A stretch of 64,000 bases of DNA from Morganella morganii (GTDB lineage: Bacteria > Pseudomonadota > Gammaproteobacteria > Enterobacterales > Enterobacteriaceae). Below are positions 42,947 to 52,332 of the stretch, piece by piece. The translations under genes were made by a program, and so were the position numbers. Within the stretch, counting starts at the first letter, position 1. The number at the start of each line of letters is the position of its first letter. The notes below the pieces were generated by a model. The model worked only from the letters and a program-made list of their open reading frames with translations, was not told where the DNA came from and searched no databases. The stretch is from contig NZ_VKKS01000001.1 of assembly GCF_019402645.1 (NCBI RefSeq), positions 248,001 to 312,000 on the forward strand. Reading direction: 5' to 3'.

Positions 42947-44815
42947 ATGATGGAAAACCTGCGCACAGCGGCGAACAACCCTGTGATTAAAATTATCTTC
43001 GCCATCATTATCCTGTCATTTATTCTGACAGGTGTGGGTGGTTACCTCGTCAGCGGCTCTAACTATGCTGCCAAAGTGAACGATACTGAAATATCTGTTC
43101 AGCAGTTAGAACGCGCCTTCCAGGAAGAGCGTAACCGCCAGCAGGCTCAGCTGGGTGACCTGTTCTCGCAGTTAGTCAGTACAGAACAGGGTGTTAAACA
43201 AATCCGTTCTCAGGCGCTGAACCAGATGATTGACACTATTCTGCTGGAACAGTATGCCCGTAAATTAGGTATCACTGTCAGTGATGACCAGATCATCAGC
43301 GCGATCCGTCAGGAGCCGGGCTTTTTGGTTAATGGTCAGTTCAGCCAGGAGGCTTATGAGACGTTCCTGACCCGTAACGGTATCACCGGTGACAACTACG
43401 CGGCTTATCTGCGCAAGCAGATGATTCAGGAACAACTGGTTCAGCCGTTTGTACGTGATTCGTTTGTTCTTGATTCAGAAGTAACTAATGCGGCGGCGGT
43501 TTTACTCCAGTCACGGACTATCCGTACCGCAACACTGGATCTGGCTTCTGCGCAGGCAAAACAAACCGCAACAGATGAAGAACTGCAGGCTTATTACGCG
43601 AAGAATAAAAACAATTTCATCGCTCCTCAGGCCTTAAAAATCAGTTTTGTTGAGCTGGATGCCGCAAATATCCAGGACAACACCGACGTCACTGAAGAAC
43701 AGATACAGGCCTACTACGATAAAAATATCCCGCGTTTCACGGTACCGGCAAAAGGCGGGTACAGCCAGATCACCCTGGCCACGGAAGATGATGCCAAAGC
43801 CGTACTGAATGAACTGAAAAACGGGGCGGATTTCAAAACCCTGGCGAAAGAAAAATCCACAGATAAACTGACTGCCCGTAATGGCGGTGTGATTGGCTGG
43901 ATGGAAGATGCCGCGCTTATCCCTGAAATCAAAGGGGCCGGGCTGACAGCTGCCGGTCAGATTTCAGAAATTCTGAAAGTAAATAACGGCTACGTGATTT
44001 TCCGTCTGGATGTGTATGAGCCGGAAGCCGTCAAGCCTCTGGCAGATGTGAAAGAGGAAGCAACCCGTCTGGCTAAAGGTGAAGTGGCAAGTAAAGCCTT
44101 CTTTGACCTCCAGCAGAAAGCCAGTGAAGCTGCCGCGAACGACAACGAATCCCTGATGGGTGTTGAGCAGGCGACAAACGTTAAAGCAGTACAGACGGAC
44201 TGGTTTGCCCTGAATAATCTGCCGGACGCTGTCAATTATCCGGAAGTGTTAAAAGCATTAACGGAAAACGGGCTATTTGATGAGAAAGGGCCGTCTGGTG
44301 CTAACTCGGATATCATCACCGTTTCCGGAGACCGCGCCTTTGTGATCCGTGTTGATGAGTATCGCCCGGAAGCGGTCGAGCCGTTTGAGAAAGTAAAATC
44401 AGACATTGAAGCGCTGGTCAAACGCAGCAAAGCCGAAGCCACCCTGAATGCGGAAGCGGATAAACTGCTGGCGGCACTGAAAGAAGGTAAAGGCGACGCG
44501 GCGTTAACAGAGGCCGGTGTGAAGTTCGGTGCAGAACAAACTGTTCAGCGCCTGAATCCGTCAGATCCGGTCATCAATGCTGCCTTTACCCAACCGCACC
44601 CGGCAGATGGTAAACCGACCTACAGCCGCACCATTGACGGCAAGGGAAATATTGTTCTGGTTCAGCTCGATAAAGTGACAGCCGGTACCGCAACTGATCA
44701 GGAAAAAACTGAGCTGCATACTGTACTGCGTCAGCAGATGGCTTCCACTGAACTGGAATCATTACTGCTGAACCTGCGTGCTAACGCAGATATTGATGTG
44801 AGAAATATGGACTAA
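42947..44815 (+). CDS. ppiD: Periplasmic folding chaperone PpiD
   Basis: Inner-membrane-anchored chaperone that acts at the periplasmic exit of SecYEG on newly exported proteins. The 622-residue protein has a short cytoplasmic N-terminus, one membrane anchor (about 15-34), a SurA-like chaperone region, and a parvulin-type domain (about 265-355) with GGYSQITLATEDDAKAV and NGGVIGWMEDAALIPE. E. coli PpiD (623) is considered an inactive isomerase despite that domain. Position after hupB is conserved. Confidence 0.97.
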   Translation: MMENLRTAANNPVIKIIFAIIILSFILTGVGGYLVSGSNYAAKVNDTEISVQQLERAFQEERNRQQAQLGDLFSQLVSTEQGVKQIRSQALNQMIDTILLEQYARKLGITVSDDQIISAIRQEPGFLVNGQFSQEAYETFLTRNGITGDNYAAYLRKQMIQEQLVQPFVRDSFVLDSEVTNAAAVLLQSRTIRTATLDLASAQAKQTATDEELQAYYAKNKNNFIAPQALKISFVELDAANIQDNTDVTEEQIQAYYDKNIPRFTVPAKGGYSQITLATEDDAKAVLNELKNGADFKTLAKEKSTDKLTARNGGVIGWMEDAALIPEIKGAGLTAAGQISEILKVNNGYVIFRLDVYEPEAVKPLADVKEEATRLAKGEVASKAFFDLQQKASEAAANDNESLMGVEQATNVKAVQTDWFALNNLPDAVNYPEVLKALTENGLFDEKGPSGANSDIITVSGDRAFVIRVDEYRPEAVEPFEKVKSDIEALVKRSKAEATLNAEADKLLAALKEGKGDAALTEAGVKFGAEQTVQRLNPSDPVINAAFTQPHPADGKPTYSRTIDGKGNIVLVQLDKVTAGTATDQEKTELHTVLRQQMASTELESLLLNLRANADIDVRNMD

Positions 44816-44862
44816 AATTTTTCGATCTGTACCGAAAAATAGAATGTTGTGTTACATCCCCC

Positions 44863-44886
44863 GAAAGGCTGCGTTCGCAGCTTTTC
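44863..44886 (+). terminator. Probable terminator after ppiD
   Basis: Stem GCTG / CAGC extended by CG pairs (GCTGCG TT CGCAGC) followed by TTTTCGC. An additional TTTTTCG / CGAAAAA repeat lies just upstream. Confidence 0.6.
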
Positions 44887-44967
44887 GCATTTCTGTCCTG
44901 AAAATCCCCCGTCAGAAAAAAATTTTGCGACACTCCGTTTTGTGCTAAACACAAAAGGAGAAATAGC

Positions 44968-45300
44968 ATGAAAACAAAATGGACATCTGCGTTATTATTA
45001 ACATCAGCTCTGTTAACCGGCGGTTTTTTCAGTACTTCCGCACTGGCTCAGGTGGCGCAACCGGCGGAAAGTACGCAGGTTCAGCCATCCGTCTCACCGG
45101 AAACAAACCGCATCAGTATTAACACCGCGACAGCGGAAGAGCTGGCACGGGAACTCAATGGTGTCGGGCCGAAAAAAGCTCAGCGGATTGTGGAGTACCG
45201 CACGGAAAACGGACCATTTACTTCTGCGGAACAACTGAAGGATGTATATGGTATTGGTGAACGTATTTTTACGATGAACAGCGATAAGATAGAGCTGTAA
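44968..45300 (+). CDS. ybaV: Periplasmic helix-hairpin-helix protein, ComEA family (YbaV)
   Basis: Small exported protein with a DNA-binding-type fold. The 110-residue product has a signal peptide MKTKWTSALLLTSALLTGGF ending near ALAQ (residue 27), a short linker, and a ComEA-type double helix-hairpin-helix domain: ISINTATAEELAREL, GVGPKKAQRIVEYR and YGIGERIF. ComEA proteins bind incoming DNA during transformation, but the role of YbaV in enterobacteria is not established. E. coli ybaV occupies the same place between ppiD and fadM. Confidence 0.92.
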   Translation: MKTKWTSALLLTSALLTGGFFSTSALAQVAQPAESTQVQPSVSPETNRISINTATAEELARELNGVGPKKAQRIVEYRTENGPFTSAEQLKDVYGIGERIFTMNSDKIEL

Positions 45301-45377
45301 TATCAGCAGAGGCTGACTTTCCTTCCCCGGGCTGACGGGGAAGGAAATACCGGAAACAGAATAAAGGGAGAGATATT

Positions 45378-45788
45378 ATGAGCACCACAATTAAAGTGAT
45401 TGGCTACCATATTGATGCCTTCGGACATGTTAATAATGCGCGTTATCTGGAGTTTCTGGAGGCCGCCCGCTGGGATTGGCTGGAAAGCTATGATGCTTAC
45501 CGCTGGTTTAAACAGATGGATATTGCTGTGGTGGTGGTAAATATCAATATTAACTACCGGCTGCCGGTGTATGTGGGAGAGCGGTTGGTGATAGACAGCT
45601 ATTTACAGCACGCCGGGCAGAAAAGCGGTATTCTCAAACAGATTATTACCCGTCAGGAAGATAAGCAGGTTGTGGCGGATGCGGAGGTTACCTTTGTCTT
45701 TATTAACATGAAAACCGGTAAAGCTATCCCGATAGAAGGGGAAATCCGCGATAAATTTGAGCTGCTGACGGCACCGGAAGAGAGCTGA
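45378..45788 (+). CDS. fadM: Long-chain acyl-CoA thioesterase FadM
   Basis: Hot-dog-fold thioesterase that releases stalled acyl-CoA intermediates during oleate beta-oxidation. The 136-residue protein carries the 4-hydroxybenzoyl-CoA thioesterase signature DAFGHVNNARYLEFLEAAR near residue 13, with the catalytic aspartate in HIDAFGH. E. coli FadM (YbaW) is 132 residues and is controlled by FadR; no FadR site was identified here. It converges with queC. Confidence 0.95.
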   Translation: MSTTIKVIGYHIDAFGHVNNARYLEFLEAARWDWLESYDAYRWFKQMDIAVVVVNININYRLPVYVGERLVIDSYLQHAGQKSGILKQIITRQEDKQVVADAEVTFVFINMKTGKAIPIEGEIRDKFELLTAPEES

Positions 45789-45801
45789 CCGCCGGCAGGA
45801 C

Positions 45802-45829
45802 AAAAAAACGCCCGGCGGTCGCCGGGCGT
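45802..45829 (-). terminator. Terminator between fadM and queC
   Basis: Stem ACGCCCGGC / GCCGGGCGT with a GGTC loop. The run of seven A residues on the left makes a T tail for the minus-strand gene queC. Confidence 0.88.
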
Positions 45830-45838
45830 AACAGGTAC

Positions 45839-46537
45839 TTATTGCAGGCCGGTGATTTTTTTCATGGCAGCCATAACAGCACTGCGCTCAGCAAGATAGC
45901 TGTTCAGCCCGTTGCTGCGCAGATGGCAGGCGGCGCACTCCCCGCAGCCATCGCCCTGAACACCGTTATAACAGGTGAGCGTTTCTGTGCGGACGGTATC
46001 CAGTTGTCCGTAATAGTCGGCCAGCGCCCAGGTCTGTGCTTTATCCAGCCACATCAGCGGGGTTTCAAAACGGATATCGCGGGCAAGACCGGCATTAACC
46101 GCTTTGTTCAGCGCTTTGACAAACTCATCACGGCAATCCGGATAGCCGGAAAAGTCGGTTTCACAAACACCGGTGATAATCGCTTCCGCATTGACCTGAT
46201 AAGCATAAATCGCCGTCAGGGTGAGAAACAGGATATTGCGTCCCGGGACAAAGGTATTCGGAATATCACTCTGCTCACTTTCGCTGAACCCCGGCACCGG
46301 AATGTTATCACGGGTCAGGCTGCTGACCGCCAGTTCATTCAGCAGGGAGACGTCAAGTACCTTATGAGCCGCCGCACCCAGTTTCAGGCTGAGTTTACGG
46401 GCAACATCTATTTCCTGACTGTGGCGCTGTCCGTAATCAAACGTCACACAATGCACTTCATCATAGTTGCGGAGTGCCTGAATCAGGCAGGTTGTTGAGT
46501 CCTGCCCGCCACTGAATACGACCACAGCACGTTTCAT
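45839..46537 (-). CDS. queC: 7-cyano-7-deazaguanine synthase QueC
   Basis: ATP-dependent ligase that converts carboxydeazaguanine to preQ0 in queuosine synthesis, upstream of Tgt and QueA, which are also encoded in this window. The 232-residue protein has the PP-loop SGGQDSTTC (about 9-17) and a C-terminal zinc site [11 protein letters not shown] with an earlier cysteine in TCYNG. Length equals E. coli QueC (231). E. coli ybaE and cof, found near queC there, are absent. Confidence 0.97.
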   Translation of the reverse strand: MKRAVVVFSGGQDSTTCLIQALRNYDEVHCVTFDYGQRHSQEIDVARKLSLKLGAAAHKVLDVSLLNELAVSSLTRDNIPVPGFSESEQSDIPNTFVPGRNILFLTLTAIYAYQVNAEAIITGVCETDFSGYPDCRDEFVKALNKAVNAGLARDIRFETPLMWLDKAQTWALADYYGQLDTVRTETLTCYNGVQGDGCGECAACHLRSNGLNSYLAERSAVMAAMKKITGLQ

Positions 46538-46583
46538 CGGTAAACCTCATTATAAAAAGATAAGGTTTATGGTAACGGCTGCG

Positions 46584-47624
46584 TCACCATTTGGGTAGTA
46601 TTGCCTGTGCATCAGTCAGATCACCGATATTTTCCGCTACCCACTGCGGGTTGTAATAGGTGTCCGGATAGCGTTCGCCGCTGTCACAAATCAGAGTGAC
46701 AATCGAGCCGGTCTGTTTCTGCTCATGCATCTGCTTCGCCAGTTGCAGTGCGCCCCAGACATTGGTGCCGGTGGAAGCACCGGTACGGCGGCCGAGCAGT
46801 TTTTCCAGCCAGTAAAGGGTGGCGATACTGCACTGATCACTGACTTTAAGCACATCATCAATCACGCCCGGGATAAAGGATGGTTCCGCACGCGGACGGC
46901 CGATACCCTCAATTTTACTGCCGGTATCGCAGCGCAGATGTGAACATTTCTGATGATAGCAGTCATAAAAAACGGAGTTTTCAGGATCCACGACAACCAG
47001 TCTGGTGTCATGCCCCTGGTAGCGGATAAACCGGCCGAGGGTGGCTGACGTACCGCCGGTGCCTGCACTCATCACAATATAACGCGGAACCGGACGGGCT
47101 TCCCGTGACATCTGGCGGTAGATGCTTTCGGCGATATTGTTGTTGCCGCGCCAGTCAGTGGCACGTTCGGCATAGGTAAACTGATCCATATAGTGACCGC
47201 CGGTTTCACGGGCCAGACGTTCAGATTCCGCATAAATCTGCGCACTGCTGTCCACAAAGTGGCACTGTCCGCCGTAGAACTCAATCTGTTCAATTTTGCG
47301 GCGCGCGGTACAACGCGGCATCACGGCGATAAACGGCAGGCCGAGCAGGCGGGCAAAGTAAGCTTCAGAGACAGCAGTACTGCCGGATGATGCCTCAATT
47401 ACCGGTGTGCCTTCGCGGATCCGGCCGTTACACAAGCCATACAGGAAAAGTGAACGTGCCAGGCGGTGTTTCAGACTGCCGGTCGGATGAGTACTTTCAT
47501 CTTTGAGATATAATGAAACCCCCGGGTAAACGGGTAATTCCAGCGGGATAAGATGGGTATCCGCACTGCGCTGATAATCGGCCTGAATGGCATTAATGGC
47601 GGATGTTGTCCATTGGGTTGTCAT
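46584..47624 (-). CDS. PLP-dependent cysteine desulfhydrase-like protein (Cds1 type, cysteine synthase fold)
   Basis: Fold-type II PLP enzyme. The ATG at 47624 ([20 protein letters not shown]) has AGGAG upstream and gives 346 residues; the in-frame extension to 47705 crosses the regulatory gap. The PLP lysine is K52 in HPTGSLKHR; the substrate loop reads SSGSTA where O-acetylserine sulfhydrylases have TSGNTG; the phosphate-binding loop is [10 protein letters not shown]. The altered loop, the segment RSADTHLI and the length fit the Cds1 branch (as in Mycobacterium Rv3684), whose members degrade L-cysteine to pyruvate, ammonia and sulfide. It is divergent from decR, a cysteine-responsive regulator, which supports a cysteine-detoxification role. 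Activity is inferred, and cysteine synthase remains an alternative. Confidence 0.82.
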   Translation of the reverse strand: MTTQWTTSAINAIQADYQRSADTHLIPLELPVYPGVSLYLKDESTHPTGSLKHRLARSLFLYGLCNGRIREGTPVIEASSGSTAVSEAYFARLLGLPFIAVMPRCTARRKIEQIEFYGGQCHFVDSSAQIYAESERLARETGGHYMDQFTYAERATDWRGNNNIAESIYRQMSREARPVPRYIVMSAGTGGTSATLGRFIRYQGHDTRLVVVDPENSVFYDCYHQKCSHLRCDTGSKIEGIGRPRAEPSFIPGVIDDVLKVSDQCSIATLYWLEKLLGRRTGASTGTNVWGALQLAKQMHEQKQTGSIVTLICDSGERYPDTYYNPQWVAENIGDLTDAQAILPKW

Positions 47625-47695
47625 GTAGTATCTCCTCACGATCTGTTGTTGCATCTTAGCAATTCTGTGAGAGAAAAGGCTTTTTCTATTTTCTG

Positions 47696-47709
47696 TATCA
47701 TGCATGATA
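47696..47709. promoter_or_regulatory. Perfect 14-bp palindrome between the desulfhydrase gene and decR
   Basis: TATCATGCATGATA lies 30 bp before the decR ATG and ~72 bp before the start of the divergent gene. Its perfect symmetry and place between the two starts suit a binding site for the Lrp/AsnC-type regulator DecR. This is inference from position and symmetry. Confidence 0.45.
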
Positions 47710-47738
47710 TGGAGAAATTTATTCTCTTTGGTGGTGAT

Positions 47739-48215
47739 ATGTTAGATAAAACAGACCGTAAATTGTTACAACTTTTGCAGGAAGATGCTTCATTATCACT
47801 GAACACACTGTCCGAGGCGGTGAATCTGACATCCACCCCCTGCTGGAAACGGCTGAAGCGGCTGGAAGATGAAGGATATATCCGCAAACGCGTGGCGCTG
47901 CTGGATCCGGAAAAACTCGGGCTGGGACTGACCGTGATAGTCATGATCAAGACACAGCACCACAGTAGTGAGTGGTATACTCAGTTTGTCGAGTTTGTGC
48001 AGCAGATGCCTGATGTGGTGGAGTTTTACCGGATGGCCGGGGAATTCGACTACATGTTGCAGGTTGAAGTGGTGGACATGAAATGCTTCGATCATTTTTA
48101 CAAAAAACTGGTCAACGGTGTGCCCGGTTTAATTGATGTGACTTCCAATTTTGCGATGGAGCGCATAAAGTACACCACCGCATTGCCGATTCCGGAGAAA
48201 TGCAAAGCGGACTGA
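47739..48215 (+). CDS. decR: Lrp/AsnC-family cysteine-responsive regulator DecR (YbaO)
   Basis: Transcription factor that in E. coli activates cysteine-detoxification genes in response to cysteine. The ATG at 47739 ([20 protein letters not shown]) gives 158 residues and aligns with the N-terminus of E. coli DecR (152); the longer frame back to 47553 overlaps the divergent gene. It has an AsnC-type helix-turn-helix (about 18-45; [19 protein letters not shown]) and a RAM ligand domain. Nearly invariant residues [11 protein letters not shown] and [12 protein letters not shown] confirm the DecR branch. mdlA follows after 30 bases, as in E. coli. Confidence 0.95.
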   Translation: MLDKTDRKLLQLLQEDASLSLNTLSEAVNLTSTPCWKRLKRLEDEGYIRKRVALLDPEKLGLGLTVIVMIKTQHHSSEWYTQFVEFVQQMPDVVEFYRMAGEFDYMLQVEVVDMKCFDHFYKKLVNGVPGLIDVTSNFAMERIKYTTALPIPEKCKAD

Positions 48216-48245
48216 TTATTAACCTGAGATGTTATACGGGATCCT

Positions 48246-49985
48246 GTGAGATTATTTGCCCAATTAAAATGGTATTTCCTCAGTGAGTGGCGGCGCTATA
48301 CCGGTGCGGTCACTTTTCTGATTATTATCGCGGTATTACAGATCCTGCCGCCGCGCTTTGTCGGTATCATTGTTGACGGCGTGACCAAAGAGACGATGAC
48401 CACCTCTGCCTTGTGGGGCTGGGCCGGCGTGATGCTGCTTATCGCTCTGGTGATTTATATTCTGCGCTATATCTGGCGGGTCTGGTTATTCGGTGCATCC
48501 TACAAGCTGGCGGTGCGTCTGCGGCAGGATTTTTATCAGCAGTTCAGCCGCCAGTCTCCGGCATTTTATCACCGTTACCGGACCGGCGACCTGATCGCCC
48601 GCAGTACCAATGATGTGGACAAAGTGGTGTTTGCCGCCGGGGAGGGTGTGCTGACGCTGGTAGACTCTTTTGTCATGGGGTTTGTGGTACTGCTGACGAT
48701 GAGTATTGAGATCAGCTGGCAGCTGACACTGCTTTCTCTGCTGCCGATGCCGTTGATGGCACTGGCGATTAAACGTTACGGACAGCAGCTTCATCAGCGC
48801 TTTAAAACGGCGCAGGGCGCTTTCTCCTCACTGAATAACCACGCGCAGGAAAGCCTCAGCAGTATCCGCATGATTAAAGCTTTTGGCCTGGAAGATCACC
48901 AGTCTTCCAGGTTTGAATCCGTTGCGGCGGAAGCCGGACGTAAAAATATGCATGTGGCACAGGTGGATGCCCGTTTTGATCCGACCATTATCATGGCGAT
49001 TGGGATGTCAAACCTGCTTGCGGTTGCCGGCGGCAGCTGGATGGTGATGCAGGGCACGCTGACCCTCGGCGGGCTGACCAGCTTTATTATGTATCTCGGG
49101 CTGATGATCTGGCCGATGCTGGCGTTAGCCTGGATGTTTAATATTGTGGAGCGCGGCAGTGCGGCCTACAGCCGGATCCAATCCCTTCTTGAAACACCAT
49201 CTGTGCTGGCGGACGGTACAGTGTCTCCGGCACCGGGGCGCGGGGAGCTGTCAGTCGCTGTGGATGAATTTTGCTATCCGGAAAGCAGCCGGAAGGTTCT
49301 GCATGATATCCGTTTTACCCTGAAACCTGGTCAGCTGCTCGGGTTGTGCGGCCCGACCGGCTGCGGAAAATCCACGCTGCTGGCGCTGATCCAGCGTCAT
49401 TATGATGTGACAACAGGTAAAATTTGTTTTCAGGGCAAACCACTTCCTGAACTGACATTCTCCGGCTGGCATGCCCGGCTGGCCGTGGTGAATCAGACGC
49501 CGTTTCTGTTCTCCGACACTATCGCCAATAATATTGCACTGGGACGGCCCGGTGCGACACAGGAAGACATTGAACACGCGGCCCGGCTGGCCAGTGTCCA
49601 TGATGATATTGAACGTCTGCCGCTCGGCTATGAGACTCAGGCCGGTGAGCGGGGCGTTATGTTGTCCGGCGGACAGAAACAGCGGATTTCCATTGCCCGC
49701 GCTCTGCTGATGGATGCCGAAATCCTGATCCTCGATGATGCTCTTTCCGCGGTGGACGGACAGACAGAATACCGGATCCTGCAAAATCTGCGGCGCTGGG
49801 GAGAAGGCCGCACGGTGATTATCAGTGCGCACCGGCTTTCGGCGCTGACAGAAGCAGACAACATTCTTGTGCTGCAACAGGGCGGTATCAGTGCTCAGGG
49901 GCGTCATCAGGAACTGATTAATCAGAACGGATGGTATCGCGAAATGTATCATTATCAGCAGTTAGAGGCAGCACTCGATGAGTGA
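48246..49985 (+). CDS. mdlA: Multidrug ABC exporter subunit MdlA (permease-ATPase)
   Basis: Half-transporter with an N-terminal six-helix membrane domain (about 15-310) and a C-terminal ATPase. Motifs in order: Walker [10 protein letters not shown] (near 372), Q-loop VVNQTPFLF, signature [17 protein letters not shown], Walker [10 protein letters not shown]. The start is GTG at 48246 ([15 protein letters not shown]), matching E. coli MdlA. The Walker B glutamate position is Asp (LDDALS), as in E. coli MdlA, so this may be the degenerate site of a heterodimer with MdlB. It overlaps mdlB by 8 bases. Confidence 0.95.
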   Translation: MRLFAQLKWYFLSEWRRYTGAVTFLIIIAVLQILPPRFVGIIVDGVTKETMTTSALWGWAGVMLLIALVIYILRYIWRVWLFGASYKLAVRLRQDFYQQFSRQSPAFYHRYRTGDLIARSTNDVDKVVFAAGEGVLTLVDSFVMGFVVLLTMSIEISWQLTLLSLLPMPLMALAIKRYGQQLHQRFKTAQGAFSSLNNHAQESLSSIRMIKAFGLEDHQSSRFESVAAEAGRKNMHVAQVDARFDPTIIMAIGMSNLLAVAGGSWMVMQGTLTLGGLTSFIMYLGLMIWPMLALAWMFNIVERGSAAYSRIQSLLETPSVLADGTVSPAPGRGELSVAVDEFCYPESSRKVLHDIRFTLKPGQLLGLCGPTGCGKSTLLALIQRHYDVTTGKICFQGKPLPELTFSGWHARLAVVNQTPFLFSDTIANNIALGRPGATQEDIEHAARLASVHDDIERLPLGYETQAGERGVMLSGGQKQRISIARALLMDAEILILDDALSAVDGQTEYRILQNLRRWGEGRTVIISAHRLSALTEADNILVLQQGGISAQGRHQELINQNGWYREMYHYQQLEAALDE

Positions 49986-51774
49986 ACAGACCCGCCCGGA
50001 AGCAGCAAAAAACCTGTGGCCGTCGCTGAAACGCCTGCTCGGCTACGGTCGTAACTACCGCCGCCCGATGGCGGTTGCCATTGTGATGCTGTGGCTGACA
50101 GCCATTGCGGAGGTTGCCGCACCTGTTCTGGTGAGTTATTTCATCGACAATATGGTGGCGAAAAAACAGATTGTTCTGTCTGTGACACTGTTGCTGGTAG
50201 CCGGTTTTATCGCTTTACAGATTGCCGCATCGTTGCTGCACTATTTTCAGCTGATCTATTTCAATCAGGCTGCTGTCGGCGTGGTGCAGACACTGCGTGC
50301 CGATGTGATGGATGCCGCGCTGCGTCAGCCGCTGAGTTCATTTGATACTCAGCCGGTCGGGCAGTTGATCTCCCGTGTCACCAATGACACGGAAATGATC
50401 AAAGACCTGTTTGTCAACGTCCTGCCGACACTGTTCCGCAGTGTCGCACTGATTGTGGTGATGCTGATCGCTATGTATTCCCTGGAGTGGCGGATGGCAC
50501 TGGTGGCAACCGCCATGTTCCCGGCGGTAATTCTGGTGATGTGGATCTATCAGCGGCTGAGTACGCCGATTGTGCGCCGGGTGCGCAGCTATCTGGCGGA
50601 TATTAATGATGGTTTTCATGAAGTCATCAGCGGAATGATGGTCATTCAGCAGTTCCGCCAGCAGGCACGTTTCGGGGAACGGATGTTTGCCGCCAACCGC
50701 CGTCATTATGAGGTCAGAATGGCGGCGCTGCGGCTGGACGGTATTTTGCTGCGTCCGCTGCTGAGTCTGTTTTCGGCGGCTATCCTCTGCGGCCTGATGC
50801 TGCTGTTCGGGGTTGAAGGCACCGGGGTTATCGGCGTCGGGGTGCTGTATGCCTTTATCACGTATCTCGGGCGGCTGAATGAACCGCTGATCACACTGAC
50901 ATCCCAGCAATCTGTTTTACAGCAGGCGGTTATTTCCGGTGAGCGTGTTTTTGAGCTGATGGACAGCCCGCAGCAGCAGTACGGGGCTGATGATCAGCCG
51001 CTGACAGGCGGCAGTATCCGCGTATCACACCTGACATTTGCTTACCAGCCGGGAAAACCGGTATTGCGCGATATCAGTATTGATGTGCCGGAACACAGCT
51101 TTGCCGCCTTTGTCGGACACACCGGCAGCGGGAAAAGCACACTGGCGAATCTGCTGATGGGATATTATCCGTGGCAGGCCGGGGAAATCAGTCTCGGCGG
51201 GCGTCCGCTGGAGCAGTTTTCACACCGGGCACTGCGGCAGGGGATCGCGATGGTACAGCAGGATCCTGTCATTATGGCCGCCTCATTCCGCGACAATATC
51301 ACCCTCGGACGGGATATTGATGATGAGCGCATTCACCGGGTACTGGATATGGTTCAGCTGAGTGAGCATGTCTCACAGCTTGAACACGGGCTGGATACGG
51401 TGCTGGGTGAGCAGGGCAAAACCTTGTCTGACGGGCAGAAACAGTTGCTGGCAATGGCGCGGGTACTGGTGCAGACCCCGAAAATCCTGATCCTGGATGA
51501 AGCGACCGCTAATATCGATTCCGGTACTGAGCAGGCTATCCAGAAAGCTTTGCAGCTTATCCGCCGTGAAACCACGCTGGTGGTGATTGCACACCGTTTG
51601 TCCACCATTGCCGATGCGGATACCATTTATGTGCTTAACCGCGGAGAAATGGCGGAGTCCGGTTCTCACCGGGTCTTGCTGGCAGAGAAAGGCCGCTATT
51701 ATCAGATGTATCAGTTGCAGCAGGTCGGGGAATCGCTGAATTCCCCGGAAGAGAATTCTACCTCTGCACTATAA
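49978..51774 (+). CDS. mdlB: Multidrug ABC exporter subunit MdlB (permease-ATPase)
   Basis: Partner of MdlA. The 598-residue protein has a six-helix membrane domain and an ATPase with Walker [10 protein letters not shown] (near 383), Q-loop MVQQDPVIM, signature [16 protein letters not shown] and Walker [13 protein letters not shown] with the catalytic glutamate. The signature reads LSDGQ rather than LSGGQ, as also seen in some MdlB proteins. With MdlA having Asp at its Walker B end, the pair shows the asymmetry of heterodimeric exporters. Substrates are not established. Confidence 0.95.
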   Translation: MSEQTRPEAAKNLWPSLKRLLGYGRNYRRPMAVAIVMLWLTAIAEVAAPVLVSYFIDNMVAKKQIVLSVTLLLVAGFIALQIAASLLHYFQLIYFNQAAVGVVQTLRADVMDAALRQPLSSFDTQPVGQLISRVTNDTEMIKDLFVNVLPTLFRSVALIVVMLIAMYSLEWRMALVATAMFPAVILVMWIYQRLSTPIVRRVRSYLADINDGFHEVISGMMVIQQFRQQARFGERMFAANRRHYEVRMAALRLDGILLRPLLSLFSAAILCGLMLLFGVEGTGVIGVGVLYAFITYLGRLNEPLITLTSQQSVLQQAVISGERVFELMDSPQQQYGADDQPLTGGSIRVSHLTFAYQPGKPVLRDISIDVPEHSFAAFVGHTGSGKSTLANLLMGYYPWQAGEISLGGRPLEQFSHRALRQGIAMVQQDPVIMAASFRDNITLGRDIDDERIHRVLDMVQLSEHVSQLEHGLDTVLGEQGKTLSDGQKQLLAMARVLVQTPKILILDEATANIDSGTEQAIQKALQLIRRETTLVVIAHRLSTIADADTIYVLNRGEMAESGSHRVLLAEKGRYYQMYQLQQVGESLNSPEENSTSAL

Positions 51775-51786
51775 TTGTGAGATCGT

Positions 51787-51824
51787 TCACGAAAATGGGT
51801 GCATGATGCTGTAAATAAGTGCAA
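51787..51824 (+). promoter_or_regulatory. Candidate NtrC sites upstream of glnK
   Basis: Two NtrC-like right half sites, GGTGCA (51798-51803) and AGTGCAA (51818-51824), lie 20 bp apart, about two helical turns. Left halves are degenerate. They sit 100-130 bp upstream of the sigma-54 promoter, the usual enhancer distance. Confidence 0.4.
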
Positions 51825-51843
51825 CCTCCGCATTATCGTAAAA

Positions 51844-51871
51844 GGCGCCTGATGAATCAGGCGTTTTTTTA
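51844..51871 (+). terminator. Terminator after mdlB
   Basis: Stem CGCCTGA / TCAGGCG with a TGAA loop and seven T residues. It lies between the candidate NtrC sites and the glnK promoter. Confidence 0.9.
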
Positions 51872-51917
51872 TGTCTATCCTTTTGTTATCAATGGATTTA
51901 ATTTTTACTTCACTCCC

Positions 51918-51934
51918 TGGCATCACTTTTGCAA
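51918..51934 (+). promoter_or_regulatory. Sigma-54 promoter of glnK-amtB
   Basis: TGGCAT then TTTTGCA: the -24 GG (51919-51920) and -12 GC (51931-51932) are separated by exactly ten bases, as required for RpoN. Position ~40 bp before the glnK ATG matches the E. coli arrangement, so expression should rise under nitrogen limitation. Confidence 0.85.
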
Positions 51935-51974
51935 CTTATCCGCAGGACAACAACAACCTGAAGCGGAGAATGCG

Positions 51975-52313
51975 ATGAAAATGATAATGGCCATCATCAA
52001 GCCTTTTAAACTTAATGACATCAGAGATGCGCTGAACGAAGAAGGTATTCAGGGATTAACCGTGCTGGAAGTGCGTGGAGCGGGCAGACAGAAGGGGCAT
52101 ACAGAACTGTACCGGGGGGAAGAGTACAGTACGGATTTTCTGCCGAAGACACAGATTAATATTGTTGTGCCTGATGAGCACCTTGATCGCATTGTTGAGG
52201 TAATTTGCCGGTCGGCATACACGGGCCGTATTGGTGACGGAAAAATATTCGTTTCGGAAATCATTCAAGCGGTGCGGATCCGTACCGGTGAGCAAAATGA
52301 TGAAGCCATTTAA
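51975..52313 (+). CDS. glnK: Nitrogen regulatory protein PII-2 (GlnK)
   Basis: Trimeric PII signal protein that senses 2-oxoglutarate and ATP/ADP, is uridylylated under nitrogen starvation, and blocks AmtB when ammonium returns. The ATG at 51975 (MKMIMAIIKPFKLND) gives 112 residues, equal to E. coli GlnK. The uridylylation site is Y51 in ELYRGEEYSTDF and the ATP-binding segment TGRIGDGKIFV is intact. The upstream in-frame extension overlaps the sigma-54 promoter and is rejected. amtB starts 20 bases downstream. Confidence 0.98.
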   Translation: MKMIMAIIKPFKLNDIRDALNEEGIQGLTVLEVRGAGRQKGHTELYRGEEYSTDFLPKTQINIVVPDEHLDRIVEVICRSAYTGRIGDGKIFVSEIIQAVRIRTGEQNDEAI

Positions 52314-52332
52314 ACCGAGCGGAGATACTCAG

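Noticed and set aside
49251-49952. 233-residue minus-strand frame opposite mdlA
   Set aside because: Antisense to the ATPase domain of mdlA; no independent support.
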